Positions 63,561-64,000 of a DNA stretch of 64,000 bases are shown here, one piece after another. The stretch is from Chondrus crispus (taxonomy: Eukaryota; Rhodophyta; Florideophyceae; Gigartinales; Gigartinaceae), in assembly GCF_000350225.1 (NCBI RefSeq), contig NW_005179057.1:40413-104412 (forward strand). The letters are read 5' to 3'. The position numbers and the translations under genes were made by a program. A model generated the notes under the pieces. The model was not told where the DNA came from, ran no database searches, and saw only the letters and a program-made list of their open reading frames with translations. Positions within the stretch are counted from its first letter, which is position 1. Every line of letters starts with the position of its first letter.

Positions 63561-64000
63561 ATGTCGGAGACGAGGCTGCGCTCCGTACGCTACCTCAACG
63601 AGGTGCCCTCCGTACGTCACATCCGCTCAACAATCCCGCCCGCCTCCGCGCCCGCCCCCCGTCCTGCTTCGTGCGCGACCCGCATCCGCCCCACGCATCG
63701 CTCCCCCGCCATCTGCACATATCTGCGCCCCCCGATATCTGCGCCGCTTCCTTCGCGTTTGGCGAAGGATCGTATTCTTCTTCTCGGGCGCCAGGTTGAT
63801 GATGAGGTCGCGAATGCACTCGTTGCGCAAATGCTCTTTCTTTCTGCTGACGACCCCACGAAGGATATTACCCTTTACATCAACTCTCCTGGGGGTTCTG
63901 TGTCTGCGGGGCTGGCCATTTTTGATACCATGCAGTACATTCCATGTGATGTAGCGACCATTTGCTTCGGAACTGCAGCATCAATGGGAGCATTCTTGCT
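63561..64000 (+). CDS. ClpP protease subunit, plastid/cyanobacterial type (cut by window end)
   Basis: From ATG 63561 ([15 protein letters not shown]) the frame is open to the window end. After a Pro/Ser/Arg-rich N-terminal ~70 residues, the ClpP core begins: [54 protein letters not shown], then [10 protein letters not shown] with the catalytic Ser at the very end. Core wording matches cyanobacterial and plastid ClpP better than the mitochondrial-type gene at 4336-5139. The His and Asp of the triad lie beyond the window. The N-terminus up to residue 70 lacks the usual P-x-V-I-E-x-T-x-R-G-E-R block, so an upstream exon or a mis-set start is possible. Location is probably the plastid, inferred from type. 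Confidence 0.83.
   Translation, partial: MSETRLRSVRYLNEVPSVRHIRSTIPPASAPAPRPASCATRIRPTHRSPAICTYLRPPISAPLPSRLAKDRILLLGRQVDDEVANALVAQMLFLSADDPTKDITLYINSPGGSVSAGLAIFDTMQYIPCDVATICFGTAASMGAFL

Overview
The window is nuclear DNA from a eukaryotic alga. The genes recognised at both edges are uninterrupted or nearly so: a SURF2-family protein, a dynamin-related GTPase and a mitochondrial-type ClpP on the left, and the start of a second ClpP of cyanobacterial/plastid type on the right. Two organelle-directed ClpP types, intron-poor tightly spaced genes and a large mass of nested LTR retrotransposons suggest a florideophyte red alga such as Chondrus. The species is inferred, not read from the sequence.

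Layout. 0.4-5.2 kb is a compact island of three housekeeping genes (SURF2 minus, DRP plus, ClpP minus), with a palindromic MITE over the ClpP upstream side. 5.5-20 kb is a graveyard of DNA transposons: two pogo-like relics each split by a solo LTR of one family (LTR-C), a Tigger-like relic, a Tc1/mariner relic, and a Harbinger-like pair made of a Myb-like gene facing a transposase. 21.3-31 kb holds decayed retroelements: a relic related to gypsy-A, a Ty1/copia relic, and nested solo LTRs of family B. 31-59.2 kb is a nest of two Ty3/gypsy chromoviruses. Gypsy-B (minus strand, 1051-bp LTRs, old and mutated) is split at its RT/RNase H junction by gypsy-A (plus strand, 13,360 bp, 5-bp target duplication GGTAG, LTRs differing at three places). 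59.2-61.6 kb holds a Tigger C-terminus and a second Harbinger transposase. 61.7-63 kb is a broken FAM185A-like (DUF4097) gene. The plastid-type ClpP starts at 63.56 kb and runs off the window.

The most unusual part is the architecture shared by gypsy-A and gypsy-B. Both carry a 4-6 kb module between pol and the 3' LTR, containing a long ORF on the strand opposite to gag-pol that starts 126-300 bp from the 3' LTR. In gypsy-A this ORF encodes 755 residues without interruption, in an element that inserted very recently. The module is bracketed by a 33-bp direct repeat that duplicates the end of pol and the polypurine tract. Gypsy-A also shows a textbook arrangement for -1 frameshifting between gag and pol, an array of perfect hairpins in its LTR, and an atypical protease active site. 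I do not recognise the antisense proteins.
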